DNA from: Chitinophagaceae bacterium | Lineage (GTDB): Bacteria > Bacteroidota > Bacteroidia > Chitinophagales > Chitinophagaceae | Reading direction: 5' to 3' | Length of the DNA: 64,000 nt | NCBI GenBank assembly: GCA_947447465.1 | Contig: CANFKE010000008.1 | Location: 42,287-106,286 of the forward strand | Part shown: positions 1-9,800 of the stretch, in pieces | How the letters are laid out: the number at the start of each line of letters is the position of its first letter | How positions within the stretch are numbered: the stretch's first letter is position 1 | Made by a program: the position numbers and the translations under genes | Notes under the pieces: generated by a model | Told to the model about the DNA's origin: nothing | Seen by the model: only the letters and a program-made list of their open reading frames with translations | The model's database searches: none

Positions 1-404
1 TCAAAACCTGCTTTTACATTGCCCCAAGGATCTTTAGCGATACCATTGTACTCTACAGCCAAAGTAACCGGTCTAGTTACATCTTTGATGGTAAGGTCGC
101 CATGGAGTTCATATGCTTCATCGCTCTTTTTGGTGAACCCTGTAGAGGAGAAAGTAAGCTTTGGATATTTTTCTGTTTCAAAGAAATCACCGCTTTTCAG
201 GTGGCCATCGCGTTGATCGCTATTTGTGTTGATAGAATCGACATTGGCTTCAAAGTTGATTTTAGCGTTCTCGAAAGTATCGCCTGCAACTACAGTGCCT
301 GAGAATTCCTTAAAATTACCTGTAACGGTAGTGATCACGAGGTGTTTTACCTTGAATTGCATTTCTGAATGTGATGCGTCGATCGCCCAATTTGTTGTGC
401 TCAT
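1..404 (-). CDS. YceI family protein, C-terminus cut by window edge
   Basis: The minus strand reads from an ATG at 404 to the left edge without a stop, so the C-terminal part lies outside the window. The visible ~134 residues begin MSTTNWAIDASHSEMQFKVK and include the YceI-type stretch VTRPVTLAVEYNGIAKDP. YceI proteins are lipocalin-like barrels that bind isoprenoid or other amphiphilic ligands, and many are periplasmic. No signal peptide is visible, so this member looks cytoplasmic. It lies 60 nt downstream of the pirin gene on the same strand and may share its transcript with the Crp/Fnr gene. The ligand cannot be inferred from sequence. Family assignment is secure. Confidence 0.85.
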   Translation of the reverse strand, partial: MSTTNWAIDASHSEMQFKVKHLVITTVTGNFKEFSGTVVAGDTFENAKINFEANVDSINTNSDQRDGHLKSGDFFETEKYPKLTFSSTGFTKKSDEAYELHGDLTIKDVTRPVTLAVEYNGIAKDPWGNVKAGF

Positions 405-463
405 TTTGTTTGTTTTTTTAAGTTTTGAAATTGTTTGTTTTGTTATGAAAATGTATTGAATTC

Positions 464-1333
464 TTAATATCTGATCTCTCCGTATTTGCCATCAAAGAAG
501 TCGCCATAAGCGGCAGCTATTTCTTTGCTTGAGTTCATTACAAATGGACCTTCCGCAACAATAGGTTCGGAGTAGTGGCTGCCTCCAAACAATATTACAT
601 GTGCCTGAGTAATACCGTTGTTGCTGAATGTTAGATCTCCGTTATCTTGCTCGAAAGCCACTACTTCACTTTTGCTAAATACCGTGCCATTTATTTTTAT
701 CTCTTCAGATGGTATGAAAGCCGCGTATTCCAAGGTGTCTTTTGTAGGGTAGGTAAAAGATGCTTTAGGGTTGAGGGTGATATGGTACATGAACTCGTTG
801 AGGAATGTAGTGACAGGAGATGCGTTAACGCCACAGGTGCCTATCAGTACTTTTATTGTGCCTGCATCGTCCGGTAATTCGGTGATAGGCATGTCTGCAG
901 GCTGTACCGCAAGGTAGTCGGGTAATTCTGCTTTATTCTTAGCAGGCAGATTGATCCAAAACTGGAGCCCGTGCAATATACCTCCTTGTTGTACAAAATC
1001 GGGTGCGGGGTTTTCGTCGTGGATCACACCATTGCCGGCTTTCATCCACTGAGCCCCTCCGGCGGTAACAATGCCATGATGTCCTCTGCTGTCGTAGTGT
1101 TGCAATGCACCACTGAAGAGATAGCTAAAGGTAGCTATACCTCTGTGCGGGTGAGCAGCCTCTCCTGTGGGTGGCTTGGGTATGCCAGCCTTTTGTTCGG
1201 TAGGGTAGAGGTGATCTAAAAATACGAACGGGCCGACCGCGTGAAGATGATGATTGGGGATAAGTCTGTTGACCAGCAGATGTCCTACTCTTGCATTCAT
1301 ACCCCCGCTGCTGATCTTTATTTTCTTTTCCAT
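464..1333 (-). CDS. Pirin family protein
   Basis: The protein has 289 residues and belongs to the pirin (bicupin) family. The N-terminal cupin carries the metal-site motifs HPHRGIATFSYLFSG and the HDE of GNGVIHDENPAPDF; the C-terminal domain ends with GPFVMNSSKEIAAAYGDF. Bacterial pirins are iron-binding cupins, some with quercetinase activity and some acting as regulators of metabolic enzymes; which applies here is unknown. An upstream in-frame ATG at 1438 would add 35 residues unlike the family, so the start MEKKIKISSGG at 1333 is preferred. It lies between the Crp/Fnr regulator and YceI, all on one strand. A near-consensus -7 box (CACCTTTG on the minus strand, around 1380) suggests it may also have its own promoter. 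Confidence 0.88.
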   Translation of the reverse strand: MEKKIKISSGGMNARVGHLLVNRLIPNHHLHAVGPFVFLDHLYPTEQKAGIPKPPTGEAAHPHRGIATFSYLFSGALQHYDSRGHHGIVTAGGAQWMKAGNGVIHDENPAPDFVQQGGILHGLQFWINLPAKNKAELPDYLAVQPADMPITELPDDAGTIKVLIGTCGVNASPVTTFLNEFMYHITLNPKASFTYPTKDTLEYAAFIPSEEIKINGTVFSKSEVVAFEQDNGDLTFSNNGITQAHVILFGGSHYSEPIVAEGPFVMNSSKEIAAAYGDFFDGKYGEIRY

Positions 1334-1460
1334 TTTTTGTTGTTTTCGTTTGTCATAGCTTATCGCTTTTGACAACACAAAGGTGCAACAAAGGGAAGGT
1401 CGTTTCCAATGACATTTGACAAGAAAGAGACTTGACATTTGTCAAGTTTTTTGTGTGGAT

Positions 1461-2045
1461 CTATTTCTGTAACGCTTTCTTTCTGATGCGGGACAGGGTC
1501 TCGGGGGAGATGCCCAGATAAGAAGCGATCATATTTTGCGGAAAGCGCTGCAGGAAAGTCGGGTTGTTTTGCAGCAGGTCCAGAAAACGGTCTTCTGCAG
1601 TCATACTGATGGAAGCATGGATACGTTTCTGCGTAGCAATGGAATGTCGCTGATCGAGCAATGCTATTGTTTTGCGGAATGCCGGTGAATTGCTGACCAA
1701 ATGCTGCATTTGCTCTGAAGTAGCTACCAACAATTCACAATCTTCGATCGCATCAATGTTGAACCGGGAAGGGGTAAGCATGGTAAAACTTTCTCTATCT
1801 GATACCCACCAATTCTCAATGCCAAAGAAGATAATGTGCTCCAAGCCTTTATCATCTACCGAGTATTGGCGCAGGGCACCTTTCACTATAAAGGCTATAT
1901 ACTTACATACATCACCTGCCTGCAGAAAGTATTGTTTCTTTCTGATCTTTCTGGAAGTGAATGCGACCTTGATCAGTTCAAATTCTTCATCAGTTACCGG
2001 TGCGCCGGAATATTCGCTTACATATTTTCTGAGCGCATCGTACAT
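1461..2045 (-). CDS. Crp/Fnr family transcriptional regulator
   Basis: About 194 residues. An N-terminal cyclic-nucleotide-binding-like beta-barrel includes QAGDVCKYIAFIVKGALRQY. The C-terminal helix-turn-helix is NMIASYLGISPETLSRIRKK. No cysteine cluster for an iron-sulfur centre is visible, so it is not a classic Fnr; the effector is unknown. The start at 2045 (MYDALRKYVSEYSG) is chosen because the frame opens further upstream only at a TTG at 2069. It precedes pirin and YceI on the same strand. In many Bacteroidota such small Crp-like regulators sit beside the stress or redox genes they control, which would make pirin/YceI candidate targets (inference). Confidence 0.85.
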   Translation of the reverse strand: MYDALRKYVSEYSGAPVTDEEFELIKVAFTSRKIRKKQYFLQAGDVCKYIAFIVKGALRQYSVDDKGLEHIIFFGIENWWVSDRESFTMLTPSRFNIDAIEDCELLVATSEQMQHLVSNSPAFRKTIALLDQRHSIATQKRIHASISMTAEDRFLDLLQNNPTFLQRFPQNMIASYLGISPETLSRIRKKALQK

Positions 2046-2106
2046 GTTTACCTCTTGCTGATTGGACAATCAAAAATAAGGCATTTCATACTAAAATGAG
2101 TAGTTG

Positions 2107-2472
2107 TTATTTTTCGTCAGGTATGAATTTCATTGATATGGAGTTGACGCAATGGCGGGTATTTTTGGCAGTAAAACGCTCGCCGGTAAACACATGTCCG
2201 AGATGACCATTGCAATTGGCACAAATGATCTCTACACGATGACCGTCTGCATCAGGTACTCTTATTACAGCACCTTTTATTTCATCGTCAAAAGATGGCC
2301 ATCCGCAGTGTGAATCGAATTTACTTTCTGAGCGGTAAAGCGGTGTGTCGCAGCGACGGCAGATATAGGTGCCTTTTTGTTTGTTGTCGGTATATTCACC
2401 GGTGAATGCACGTTCGGTGCCTTTGTGCAATATCACTCTTGCTTCTTCCGGTGTCAGTTCGTTCAGTTTCAT
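2107..2472 (-). CDS. msrB: Peptide-methionine (R)-S-oxide reductase MsrB
   Basis: A 121-residue MsrB that reduces the R epimer of methionine sulfoxide in proteins. The zinc-site pairs are CRRC and CANC, and the catalytic cysteine lies in [11 protein letters not shown]. The fold motifs SHCGWPSF and [12 protein letters not shown] are intact. The frame stays open to an ATG at 2625 that overlaps the helicase stop by 8 nt, but the extra 51 residues do not resemble MsrB. The start [13 protein letters not shown] at 2472 matches the family. If so, a gap of about 145 nt follows the helicase gene. No signal peptide is present with this start, so the enzyme should be cytoplasmic. Confidence 0.9.
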   Translation of the reverse strand: MKLNELTPEEARVILHKGTERAFTGEYTDNKQKGTYICRRCDTPLYRSESKFDSHCGWPSFDDEIKGAVIRVPDADGHRVEIICANCNGHLGHVFTGERFTAKNTRHCVNSISMKFIPDEK

Positions 2473-2617
2473 GTAGTCGTATTGTGGTATAAAGTTACGT
2501 GGAATGCGAGAATCGGGCAATCGGAGCATGCCGCATTTTGTCAATGGTAGTATAGGTAGATCAATGAAGGGTGATCTCAAAGAGCAGGGAGCTGCCTGCT
2601 GTGCATTTTTTGCTGAT

Positions 2618-4525
2618 TTATACATCCATAAATTCCCATGCGCTCTGGTATGCGTTCAGTGATTCGGCATAGGCAATGAAGTCAGAGTAGAAAGGCAGAC
2701 GAGATAGGGTGCCGCTGTCGCCAATGATGACCAGTTTTTTACGGGCCCGGGTCATGGCTACATTCATACGCCTGATATCGGATAGAAACCCGATGATATT
2801 GTCGGTATTGCTGCGGACCATACTTATGTACATGATGTCGCGTTCCTGCCCCTGAAAGCTGTCTATAGTATTGATGGTGATCTTACTTCGATAAGGTTGT
2901 AAGTATGCAGCGTGCTGGTATTGCTCCTGCAAAACCAGTATCTGTTGTCTGTAGGGAGATATGATCCCTATAGTGGGGAAATTTTCAGGCGTATAATGTG
3001 ACTGTAATGCAGTGATGAGCTGCTCCATGTGTTTGAAGAGCAGTATTGCCTCCTCGGGGTTGCTGGTACTTGTGCCTTCTGTTTTTTCATCGAATCCGCA
3101 GCCTGCGGTATCAACAAAAGCCAGTGGTGCATCGTTGTCATGCAGTAGATGCTGTGCTACAGAGCCATGCGCTATAAGTTTGTCGTCATAAAATACTTTT
3201 GATGAATAACCCATTATCTGTTCATTCATGCGGTACTGTTCCTGCAGCAAGACAACACTTTCGGGATGGAGAGCAACGCATTTCTCGAGGAGTGTGTGAG
3301 ACAGACCTTGTTTTGCGGCTTCATTACTTTTGATGGTGGGCGGCAACTGGCAGTGGTCGCCGGCAAGTACTACTTTCTTCGCTTTGAGTATGGGTATCCA
3401 GCAGGCAGGTTCCAGAGCTTGCCCGGCTTCGTCTATAACAAGCGTATGATATTTTATATCGCGTACCGTATAATGGTTGGCCCCAACCAGCGTGGCAGTG
3501 ATGACCTGAGCTTTGGCAACAATATCATCAATGATATATTGTTCTGTGTTGCCCACGTCTTTCATTATTTTTCTGGCTTCGTCGAAGAGGGCCTTTCTTT
3601 GCTCCCGTTCGGCTTTGCCAAAGCTGCGTTTATATTTATGCGCCATGTTCTTAAATTCTGACGCACGTTGCTTCAACTTCTTTATTTCTTTATTCGCGCT
3701 ATGTTCGCCCATCTTACTATCGAGCGTAAGTGCCATTAAATGATCAGATACACGGGCGGGGTTGCCTACGCGTAATACATTCAACCCTTCTTCAGATAAC
3801 TTTTCGCTGAGCAGGTCAACAGCCGCATTGCTGGGAGCTACTACCAGTATCTGTTGATGATCGTGCCGGATCAATGCCTTTATTGCCTGAACCAGAGTGG
3901 TGGTCTTGCCCGTGCCGGGAGGGCCATGTACTATTGCCAGTTCATTGGCCTGAATGATCCTGTTAACGGCCTCTTGCTGCATTGCATTGAGTCTGGCGTT
4001 GACTATTGTATCAAGAGAAGTGTCGAATGCCGGTTTGGTCTGCCCAGTCAATATATTGATCAGCCGGCTTTCATCCTTCTTCTCTGCCATTGAAGTAGCG
4101 AGTTTCAAGGCACTGTTCATTTCTTCGTAGCTATTATCGTCGAAGAGGAGATCTATACCCAGTTTGCCATCGTCGGCCCAATCGGGTAGTTCGTCAGTAC
4201 GAAGACTTATCTTTAGTTTGTTACCTCCCTGGTAAGTGATAGTACCTTCAATTCTATGTTCTTTAGGTTCGTGGTTGGAGAATAGTACTGCTGATGCCCC
4301 AAATCTTAATTGATGATTTACATCGTGGTGAGTGGTGCGTTCTACTTCAACAGTGAGATAATCGCCCCTGCCCAGTTCTGTACCTCTGATGGCTATAGGA
4401 TACCAGCTTAGTCCATTGGCTCTGCGTTCTGCTACAGATGAACGTTCTGTAAGTTGTATATATGCATTCCTGTCTTCTTCCCGTTCTAATTTCAGCAGGT
4501 CGAGCAGGCTCTTAAAGTATTCCAT
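2618..4525 (-). CDS. UPF1/SMUBP2-like superfamily 1 helicase
   Basis: A 635-residue helicase. An N-terminal beta-rich region precedes a RecA-like core with Walker [15 protein letters not shown], Walker B/motif [16 protein letters not shown], motif [16 protein letters not shown], the QYRMNEQIM motif, [15 protein letters not shown] and [12 protein letters not shown]. This set is typical of the IGHMBP2/UPF1 group of 5'-3' RNA/DNA helicases, which occur in many Bacteroidota. The cellular role is unknown; nucleic-acid repair or RNA handling is usually assumed. The ATG at 4525 follows a -7 box at 4533-4540 by only 7 nt, so the mRNA would be almost leaderless. The msrB gene lies downstream on the same strand. 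Confidence 0.9.
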   Translation of the reverse strand: MEYFKSLLDLLKLEREEDRNAYIQLTERSSVAERRANGLSWYPIAIRGTELGRGDYLTVEVERTTHHDVNHQLRFGASAVLFSNHEPKEHRIEGTITYQGGNKLKISLRTDELPDWADDGKLGIDLLFDDNSYEEMNSALKLATSMAEKKDESRLINILTGQTKPAFDTSLDTIVNARLNAMQQEAVNRIIQANELAIVHGPPGTGKTTTLVQAIKALIRHDHQQILVVAPSNAAVDLLSEKLSEEGLNVLRVGNPARVSDHLMALTLDSKMGEHSANKEIKKLKQRASEFKNMAHKYKRSFGKAEREQRKALFDEARKIMKDVGNTEQYIIDDIVAKAQVITATLVGANHYTVRDIKYHTLVIDEAGQALEPACWIPILKAKKVVLAGDHCQLPPTIKSNEAAKQGLSHTLLEKCVALHPESVVLLQEQYRMNEQIMGYSSKVFYDDKLIAHGSVAQHLLHDNDAPLAFVDTAGCGFDEKTEGTSTSNPEEAILLFKHMEQLITALQSHYTPENFPTIGIISPYRQQILVLQEQYQHAAYLQPYRSKITINTIDSFQGQERDIMYISMVRSNTDNIIGFLSDIRRMNVAMTRARKKLVIIGDSGTLSRLPFYSDFIAYAESLNAYQSAWEFMDV

Positions 4526-4532
4526 TGTGGTG

Positions 4533-4540
4533 CAAAGGTA
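4533..4540 (-). promoter_or_regulatory. -7 box of the helicase gene
   Basis: The minus strand reads TACCTTTG followed by CAC, an exact match to the Bacteroidota -7 consensus TAnnTTTG. It ends 7 nt before the helicase ATG, which implies a very short 5' leader. Confidence 0.5.
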
Positions 4541-4667
4541 ATACTAGTAATGGCTTTGTGATGGAATAGGGAATATGACGAGCTTTGTATTGTGGGAGAT
4601 CGTGTGTATTTTGTTAAGTCCCAAGATGTTTTAGCAATATTACGTCTATATAAGTAAGCGTATCATT

Positions 4668-5402
4668 ATGAAGAAGCAACTTCCTATTCAAATAGACATT
4701 CCTCGACCCTGTAGCCAGGACTGGGATGAAATGACGCCACAGGGACAGGGGAGGCATTGCGATAGTTGCAATAAGACAGTCATTGACTTTTCTTCATGGA
4801 GCGATACTGAGTTGTTTAGCTTTTTTAATAAAAATACAGCACCTGTCTGCGGCAGGTATCTTGAATCTCAATTGAGGAGACCAATAGTTATTCCTTATCA
4901 ACCACACAGTCGATTATACAGGATGGCTGTTGCTATGGGGCTCACATTACTATTTGTACATGGGCCTGAGGTAAGGGCACAAAGCAGACCGCCGATAGTT
5001 GCCACCGATTCTCTGATCTCTGAATTGAAGGGAAATAAAACAGATTCATCAACCTCTGAGATACGAGGAACAGTTACAGACGATAAGAAGGAGCCTCTTG
5101 TGAATGCGACTGTGCAAATATTGCAAAATAGGGTATTGAAAGGAGCAACTCTTACAGATTTTGACGGTAGATATTCAATCAAAGGATTGGATAGTGGTAG
5201 CTATGATATACAGGTGAGTTATGTAGGGTATAAAACGGCAATAGTAACTAAAGTCTCTATTGCGTCATCATTCATTGTGCTGGATTTTAAATTAGATATG
5301 TCGAGAAAATATGTCATGGGTGAACGAGTGGTCATCATACAACGTGATTACCCATTGATAGATAAATTTAAAGATTCTTACAAAATTCGCCCGAAGTGGT
5401 AG
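4668..5402 (+). CDS. Cys-motif N-domain plus carboxypeptidase-like regulatory domain protein
   Basis: A 244-residue protein in three parts. Residues 1-75 carry conserved-looking cysteines: CSQDW, then GRHCDSCNKTVIDFS, then VCGR, an arrangement that could bind a metal. A hydrophobic segment around residues 84-104 (MAVAMGLTLLFVHGPEVRAQ) looks like a membrane anchor. Residues ~128-210 form a carboxypeptidase-regulatory-like beta-sandwich (GTVTDDKKEPLVNATVQI, then DGRYSIKGLDSGSYDIQVSY). By topology the Cys part would be cytoplasmic and the sandwich periplasmic. I recall similar N-domains in other Bacteroidota hypothetical proteins, but no function is known to me. It stands alone, convergent with the small membrane protein at 5406. 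Confidence 0.75.
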   Translation: MKKQLPIQIDIPRPCSQDWDEMTPQGQGRHCDSCNKTVIDFSSWSDTELFSFFNKNTAPVCGRYLESQLRRPIVIPYQPHSRLYRMAVAMGLTLLFVHGPEVRAQSRPPIVATDSLISELKGNKTDSSTSEIRGTVTDDKKEPLVNATVQILQNRVLKGATLTDFDGRYSIKGLDSGSYDIQVSYVGYKTAIVTKVSIASSFIVLDFKLDMSRKYVMGERVVIIQRDYPLIDKFKDSYKIRPKW

Positions 5403-5405
5403 CAG

Positions 5406-5705
5406 TTATTGTATGATATTAAATACCACAAATACCGTTGTAATGAACAATGTGAGCAGACCGGTAAGAAATACATAATCTGCTATGCTTTCGAAGAGTG
5501 CAGACCGGCTGGTCTTGCTTCTGATTGATAAGAATGACAGCAGACAACTGGATATGAACAAAAACATGGAAAGAGCGGTACACTCATCTATGAACGATCG
5601 TTCACTCAGTTTCAGTGCTTTTAAAGAAATGAATACCACAAAGCATAATCCAAAGAGGTTTGAAGAGGTATTCAGGATGTGGGGTGATTTGTTGTCTTTT
5701 GACAT
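5406..5705 (-). CDS. Small three-helix membrane protein, function unknown
   Basis: A 99-residue frame starting MSKDNKSPHILNTSS. It has three hydrophobic segments: roughly residues 16-32 (LFGLCFVVFISLKAL), 44-60 (ALSMFLFISSCLLSFLSI) and 75-98 (ADYVFLTGLLTLFITTVFVV). The composition (polar N-terminus, positive loops) looks like a genuine membrane protein rather than a chance ORF. Its stop lies 3 nt from the stop of the convergent gene at 4668-5402. I do not recognise the family. The frame on the opposite strand here is taken as its shadow. Confidence 0.6.
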   Translation of the reverse strand: MSKDNKSPHILNTSSNLFGLCFVVFISLKALKLSERSFIDECTALSMFLFISSCLLSFLSIRSKTSRSALFESIADYVFLTGLLTLFITTVFVVFNIIQ

Positions 5706-5841
5706 TTTTTGATATTGTTCTATAAAGTTAGTGACCCCCTTTTTGTTCCGGTGTTAAAATAGTCTTATAGTATAACCTCAGTTATAATTGACCATGCTCC
5801 AATTCAAGGCTAACTATTTGTAAAAAATAATATTCATTTCG

Positions 5842-5866
5842 GGTTACCTTTTTAAATGGCAGGTAT
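5842..5866 (+). promoter_or_regulatory. Bipartite promoter element, copy 1 (GGTTACC-N13-GGTAT)
   Basis: GGTTACC at 5842-5848 and GGTAT at 5862-5866 are separated by 13 nt and lie 56 nt before the ATG at 5898. The same two boxes with the same 13-nt spacer precede both paralogous lipoprotein genes (6254-6278 and 20569-20593). The geometry resembles a -35/-10 pair for an alternative (ECF-type) sigma factor (inference). Confidence 0.6.
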
Positions 5867-5897
5867 CAATATTCGAACCATTTAAAACACATAAATT

Positions 5898-6137
5898 ATG
5901 AAATTAGTTAAACTAAGCGTTCTTGCACTTGCAATGGGACTTTTTGTAGCTTCTTGCGGCAACGGAAATGGTGATGCACCTAAAACAGATACTGCAACAC
6001 CACCTCCAGCTGCTCCGCCAGCAACACCACCACCGGCTGATACGACAGCAAAACCTGCGGACACTACAAAGCCGGCTGATGCTGCTAAGCCTGCTGATGT
6101 TAAAATGGAAGAAAAGAAAGAAGAAAAGAAGAAATAG
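5898..6137 (+). CDS. Small Ala/Pro/Thr/Lys-rich lipoprotein, paralogue 1
   Basis: A 79-residue protein. The lipoprotein signal MKLVKLSVLALAMGLFVASC ends in a lipobox (VASC), so the mature protein should start at Cys20 and be lipidated. The mature part is low-complexity: Pro/Ala/Thr-rich with PADTT- and PADAA-type repeats, ending in a Lys/Glu-rich tail (KMEEKKEEKKK). There is no globular domain. Two paralogues with near-identical signal peptides lie at 6308 and 20320. All three have the GGTTACC-N13-GGTAT element upstream and a hairpin terminator downstream, so each is probably a monocistronic unit. The charged tail may contact peptidoglycan or other polyanions (inference). Function unknown. 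Confidence 0.75.
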   Translation: MKLVKLSVLALAMGLFVASCGNGNGDAPKTDTATPPPAAPPATPPPADTTAKPADTTKPADAAKPADVKMEEKKEEKKK

Positions 6138-6163
6138 TAGATTTTTGCTACATATTTAAATGG

Positions 6164-6195
6164 AAAGTCATCCATGCTTATGGGTGACTTTTTCA
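6164..6195 (+). terminator. Rho-independent terminator of lipoprotein 1
   Basis: The arms AAAGTCATCC (6164-6173) and GGGTGACTTT (6182-6191) form a stem followed by a T run, 26 nt after the stop codon. Confidence 0.7.
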
Positions 6196-6253
6196 TTGGA
6201 TAACCTGCCTTTTAAGCGATTTCAAATATTTTTAAAAATATACGAAAAATTTG

Positions 6254-6278
6254 GGTTACCTTTTTTCAAATGCGGTAT
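6254..6278 (+). promoter_or_regulatory. Bipartite promoter element, copy 2 (GGTTACC-N13-GGTAT)
   Basis: GGTTACC at 6254-6260 and GGTAT at 6274-6278, 13 nt apart, 54 nt before the ATG at 6308. Similarity continues past GGTAT as nAAnATnC in all three copies. Confidence 0.6.
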
Positions 6279-6307
6279 AAACATGCATAACGTTTAAAAA
6301 CAAAATT

Positions 6308-6565
6308 ATGAAATTAGTAAAATTGAGCGTATTCGCTCTTACAATGGGTCTTTTCCTTGCATCTTGCGGTGGTGCTAAAACTGAAGAAGCTAAGACTGAT
6401 TCAGCTATGGCAACTACAGCTCCAGTTGAAGCTGCTCCAGCTCCAGCTGCTGACACAACTGCTAAGCCAGCTGCTGATACAGCTAAGCCAGCTGCTGCTG
6501 CAACTGAAGTTAAGAAGGAAGAGCCAAAGAAGGCTGAAACTAAGACTGACGCTAAGAAGAAGTAA
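6308..6565 (+). CDS. Small Ala/Lys-rich lipoprotein, paralogue 2
   Basis: An 85-residue protein with the lipoprotein signal MKLVKLSVFALTMGLFLASC; lipidation is predicted at Cys20, followed by GGAKTEEAKTDSAMATTAP. The mature part repeats Ala/Pro blocks (AADTTAKPAADTAKPAAAA) and ends Lys-rich (KAETKTDAKKK). Through the first ~27 codons it is almost identical to the gene at 20320, at the DNA level as well, which indicates a recent duplication or gene conversion. It lies 170 nt after paralogue 1 but has its own promoter element and terminator. Function unknown; the disordered, cationic tail suggests an envelope spacer or binding role (inference). Confidence 0.75.
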   Translation: MKLVKLSVFALTMGLFLASCGGAKTEEAKTDSAMATTAPVEAAPAPAADTTAKPAADTAKPAAAATEVKKEEPKKAETKTDAKKK

Positions 6566-6584
6566 TTCTTACTTATCAAGTTAT

Positions 6585-6618
6585 AAAAAACCATTCCGAT
6601 CATTCGGAATGGTTTTTT
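6585..6618 (+). terminator. Rho-independent terminator of lipoprotein 2
   Basis: The arms AACCATTCCGA and TCGGAATGGTT around a TCAT loop are followed by a T run and preceded by an A run, so it could work in both directions. Confidence 0.8.
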
Positions 6619-6768
6619 TGTTTTGTGTATGTGTTCGTCTGAATTTTCGAGCGGTAATTTGGAGTCAGGGCTTAGAGATGTGCAAAATATCTGTAGGTGT
6701 ATTTCAAAGAAAGATGCCCGGGGGTTACTGCTGCGGACAGAGGTATTATTGAGTATTTATATATGTAG

Positions 6769-6798
6769 AAAAGCCATTCCCTTTCAGGAATGGCTTTT
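6769..6798 (-). terminator. Terminator of the M1 peptidase gene
   Basis: AAAAGCCATTCC (6769-6780) pairs with GGAATGGCTTTT (6787-6798) around CTTTCA, 21 nt beyond the peptidase stop. The minus strand ends in a T run. Confidence 0.7.
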
Positions 6799-6818
6799 AG
6801 ATGATATCGGATAATAGA

Positions 6819-9800
6819 TTAAAATGCCCTGTTGATGCCTATCACGTATCTGTAAGCAAAATATTGCGGATTGCTGTAAGGCGTACGGTTGACAAAGAAT
6901 GGCAGATCTACACGGATGGTAAGTGGTTTTGCTTTTTCAAAAACACCCCAGTTCTTGACCGTAAAAGCAAATCCCAGACCTGCGTCCATGCGCACGTCGC
7001 TCCACATATTAGAAGGTACTATGTTGTAAACATTAGATGCAGAGAAATAGCTCAATTGCATAATGCCTGCGTCTGCAAATGCATAAGCATTGATGTGCAG
7101 CCAGTTGCGGAACAGGCGTGGACGGTAAGGGAAGTAGTTCTCAAAGCCTATTTCCATATTTACAGCGGCACCACTTCTTCCTTTATAGCTTTCCATTACT
7201 GTGCCATTGCGTTCGTCGGGTGTATTGTAGCCGGCATAACCGCGAAGGTTCAATCCTCCACCTTGTTGGAAATGATTCATATCGTAGCGGGAGATGCCAC
7301 CCCAATCATCAGGCACGAATCCTTTGCTGCGGGTGTATTTATTTTCCAGCAGATCTTCAGGACTTCCGCCTGCCAGGTAGAGCAAACTTTCGCCAGGAAA
7401 TCTGTTGCCCATACCATAGCGCCCGAAAACACGCGTGCGTACCTCCAACTTCTTTATATAATTTGTGTTGATAGACTCTAACTGAGCATAAGAATAGTTA
7501 GAAGGCGTGCTGTTGCCATTGAGTATAGGTGCTCTCAGACTGAGCGTATATCGGCCTGCACCGTGCATGTAGTTGTAACTATGTGTCCATGCCAGATTGA
7601 TTGATGTGTTAGGTCTTGACCAAGTGCTGGTAAAGTCGAGCGGGGTAATGAGGTAATTAGTATCCTGTGCATCCTGCATCCACATGCTCTGTACATATCC
7701 CTGTATGAGGTTCTTGTCGCTTTGCATCCAGTTAAAGCCACCTCTCTGATACCAGATGCCATCAATGAAACGGCTGTTGATCTGCATAGCCAGCTTAGGG
7801 TAGTTGCGGCTGACCGGAGAAATATAATTGAACGAGTAATGAACCGGAGCGTAGGTTCTGTAAGGTCCGTCGCCCTTGTAAGACAGATAGGCATCTTCCT
7901 GCAATACGTGTGTGTTCCACCAGATGCTTGCATCCAGTTTGTATAGGGTAAACATATAGTCGCCTTCTACATGAGCGCCTGCTTTTATTCCATCTATAGG
8001 GTTCCACCAAACGTCAGGGCGAACATATAGCCTATATTTTCGTCTGTCATATTGTTCATTGAGACCGCCATCTAATGTGGCTCTCACTGCACCTTTGCAA
8101 CCCAACAGTCCTTTGCGGCGGTAATTGTCCACCTCATTTCTGTCCGTGAGTCTGAAGGATGTATCTATCTGAACACTCCTGACTCCTCCTGGCACTGCTA
8201 CTCTGGCGGTATAACCGGCGTTCATCTTACCCCAGCCATACCACTTAGGCAGACTTGTTGCATTGGTCTGCTTATAAAACCAGGTGTTAGGGATGTAGAA
8301 ATTAAACTTATTGCCATCTTTAGAAGTAACAGTAAAGTCAATCGGCATCTGCATGTCTCCTTTACGTTTGAAGCGAATGGCAACGCTGTCAGTGCCCTTT
8401 ATCTTGCTTATCCTACCTACGTGATAATCGAGTGTTTTGGTGGTTTCAAACCATTGGTCAAAGAACCATGACAGGTCAACATGGGTATATTGTATCATTG
8501 ACGCTCTGAAATCCTCATAATAGGGATGAGCGAATTTCCACTGTTCGAAGTAGTGTTTCAGGGCATTCTGGAACAAGGAGTCGCCCAGCACATACTGCAG
8601 ATTATAGAGCATATTGGCCGTCTTATAATATACGGTACCATATCCGCCGCCATGATTCAGTGCATTGTGGAAATCATCGGAATGGGTATTGAGCGGCAGT
8701 TCATTCTGATTGAGGGCTACATAGGTATAAGGATTAGATATGTTCTTATCCAACACCAATCCCGGATCGGTAAAGTGTTTTTTATATCCCTTAGTAGGTT
8801 TTGACCCAAGAATGGTATCGCCATCGATACGCCTTAAACCCCATGCTGTAAGAAATTGAGTAAAGCCCTCGTCCATAGCAGCTCTGTAGGTCTCATTGCT
8901 GCCTACCTGTCCGTAGAACCAGTTATGGCCTATCTCGTGCACCAGCAGTCCGCGGTAACCTGGCTCTGCACCTCCGTCCATGGTTATCATAGGGTATTCC
9001 ATACCGTCAGCGGCATCTGCCGCCACGATCTTGGGGTAGCGATAGCGTCCTATATCCTGCGAAAAGGTTTTGATGATGCTGGTAATATAGTCGGGTGCAT
9101 TCTGCCAGCGTGCGGCATGAGGCTCCTGTACAATGGCCACACACTCGATCCCGTTCCAGTAGGCAGTACCTATGCGGTATGAAGGGTCGCCGGTAAAGGC
9201 AAAGTCATGTACATTATTCGCTATAAAATGCCATTTTTTACGTTCACCTTTTATATAAGGAGTAATAACAGAGGGTGCTTCATCCCATTTCTTATCTTTA
9301 AAATTTTTGATGTCCAGTTTTGCTCGCAGGTCGGCAGGTAATACCTCATTTCTGTTCTGTAATTCTCCCGATGCTTCTACTACATAGTTAGAGGGGAAAT
9401 CGAGTGTTACATCATACACGCCGTAGTCGCCATAGAACTCCTTGTTGAGGTGCTGATAGGTGTCCCAGCCATGCATGCGGTCATATACCGATACTTTAGG
9501 AAACCACTGACAACCATTATAATGTTTGAATCCCCAGGCATCATACATCTTCATGCGGCGACGTGTCTGTCCTTTATCATAATAAGTATTGAATCCCATT
9601 TTGATAGTGATCTTTCCTCCCGGTCTCAGAGGTTCGCTCAGATATACTTTCATTATGGTATTGTCCAGTTCGGTCTTTGCTGCCGAGCCATTTACCAGTA
9701 CATTTTCTATGACAATACCCAATCCCGCAGCTTCTTTTTCGCCATAACCGGGGTCGCTTTTGTTGAGTTTTTCCAGTTTGCCCAAATAAGAACCTTTGAT

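Noticed and set aside
2473..2625. N-terminal extension of MsrB overlapping the helicase stop
   Set aside because: The 51 extra residues do not resemble MsrB or a signal peptide; the ATG at 2472 gives the usual family start.
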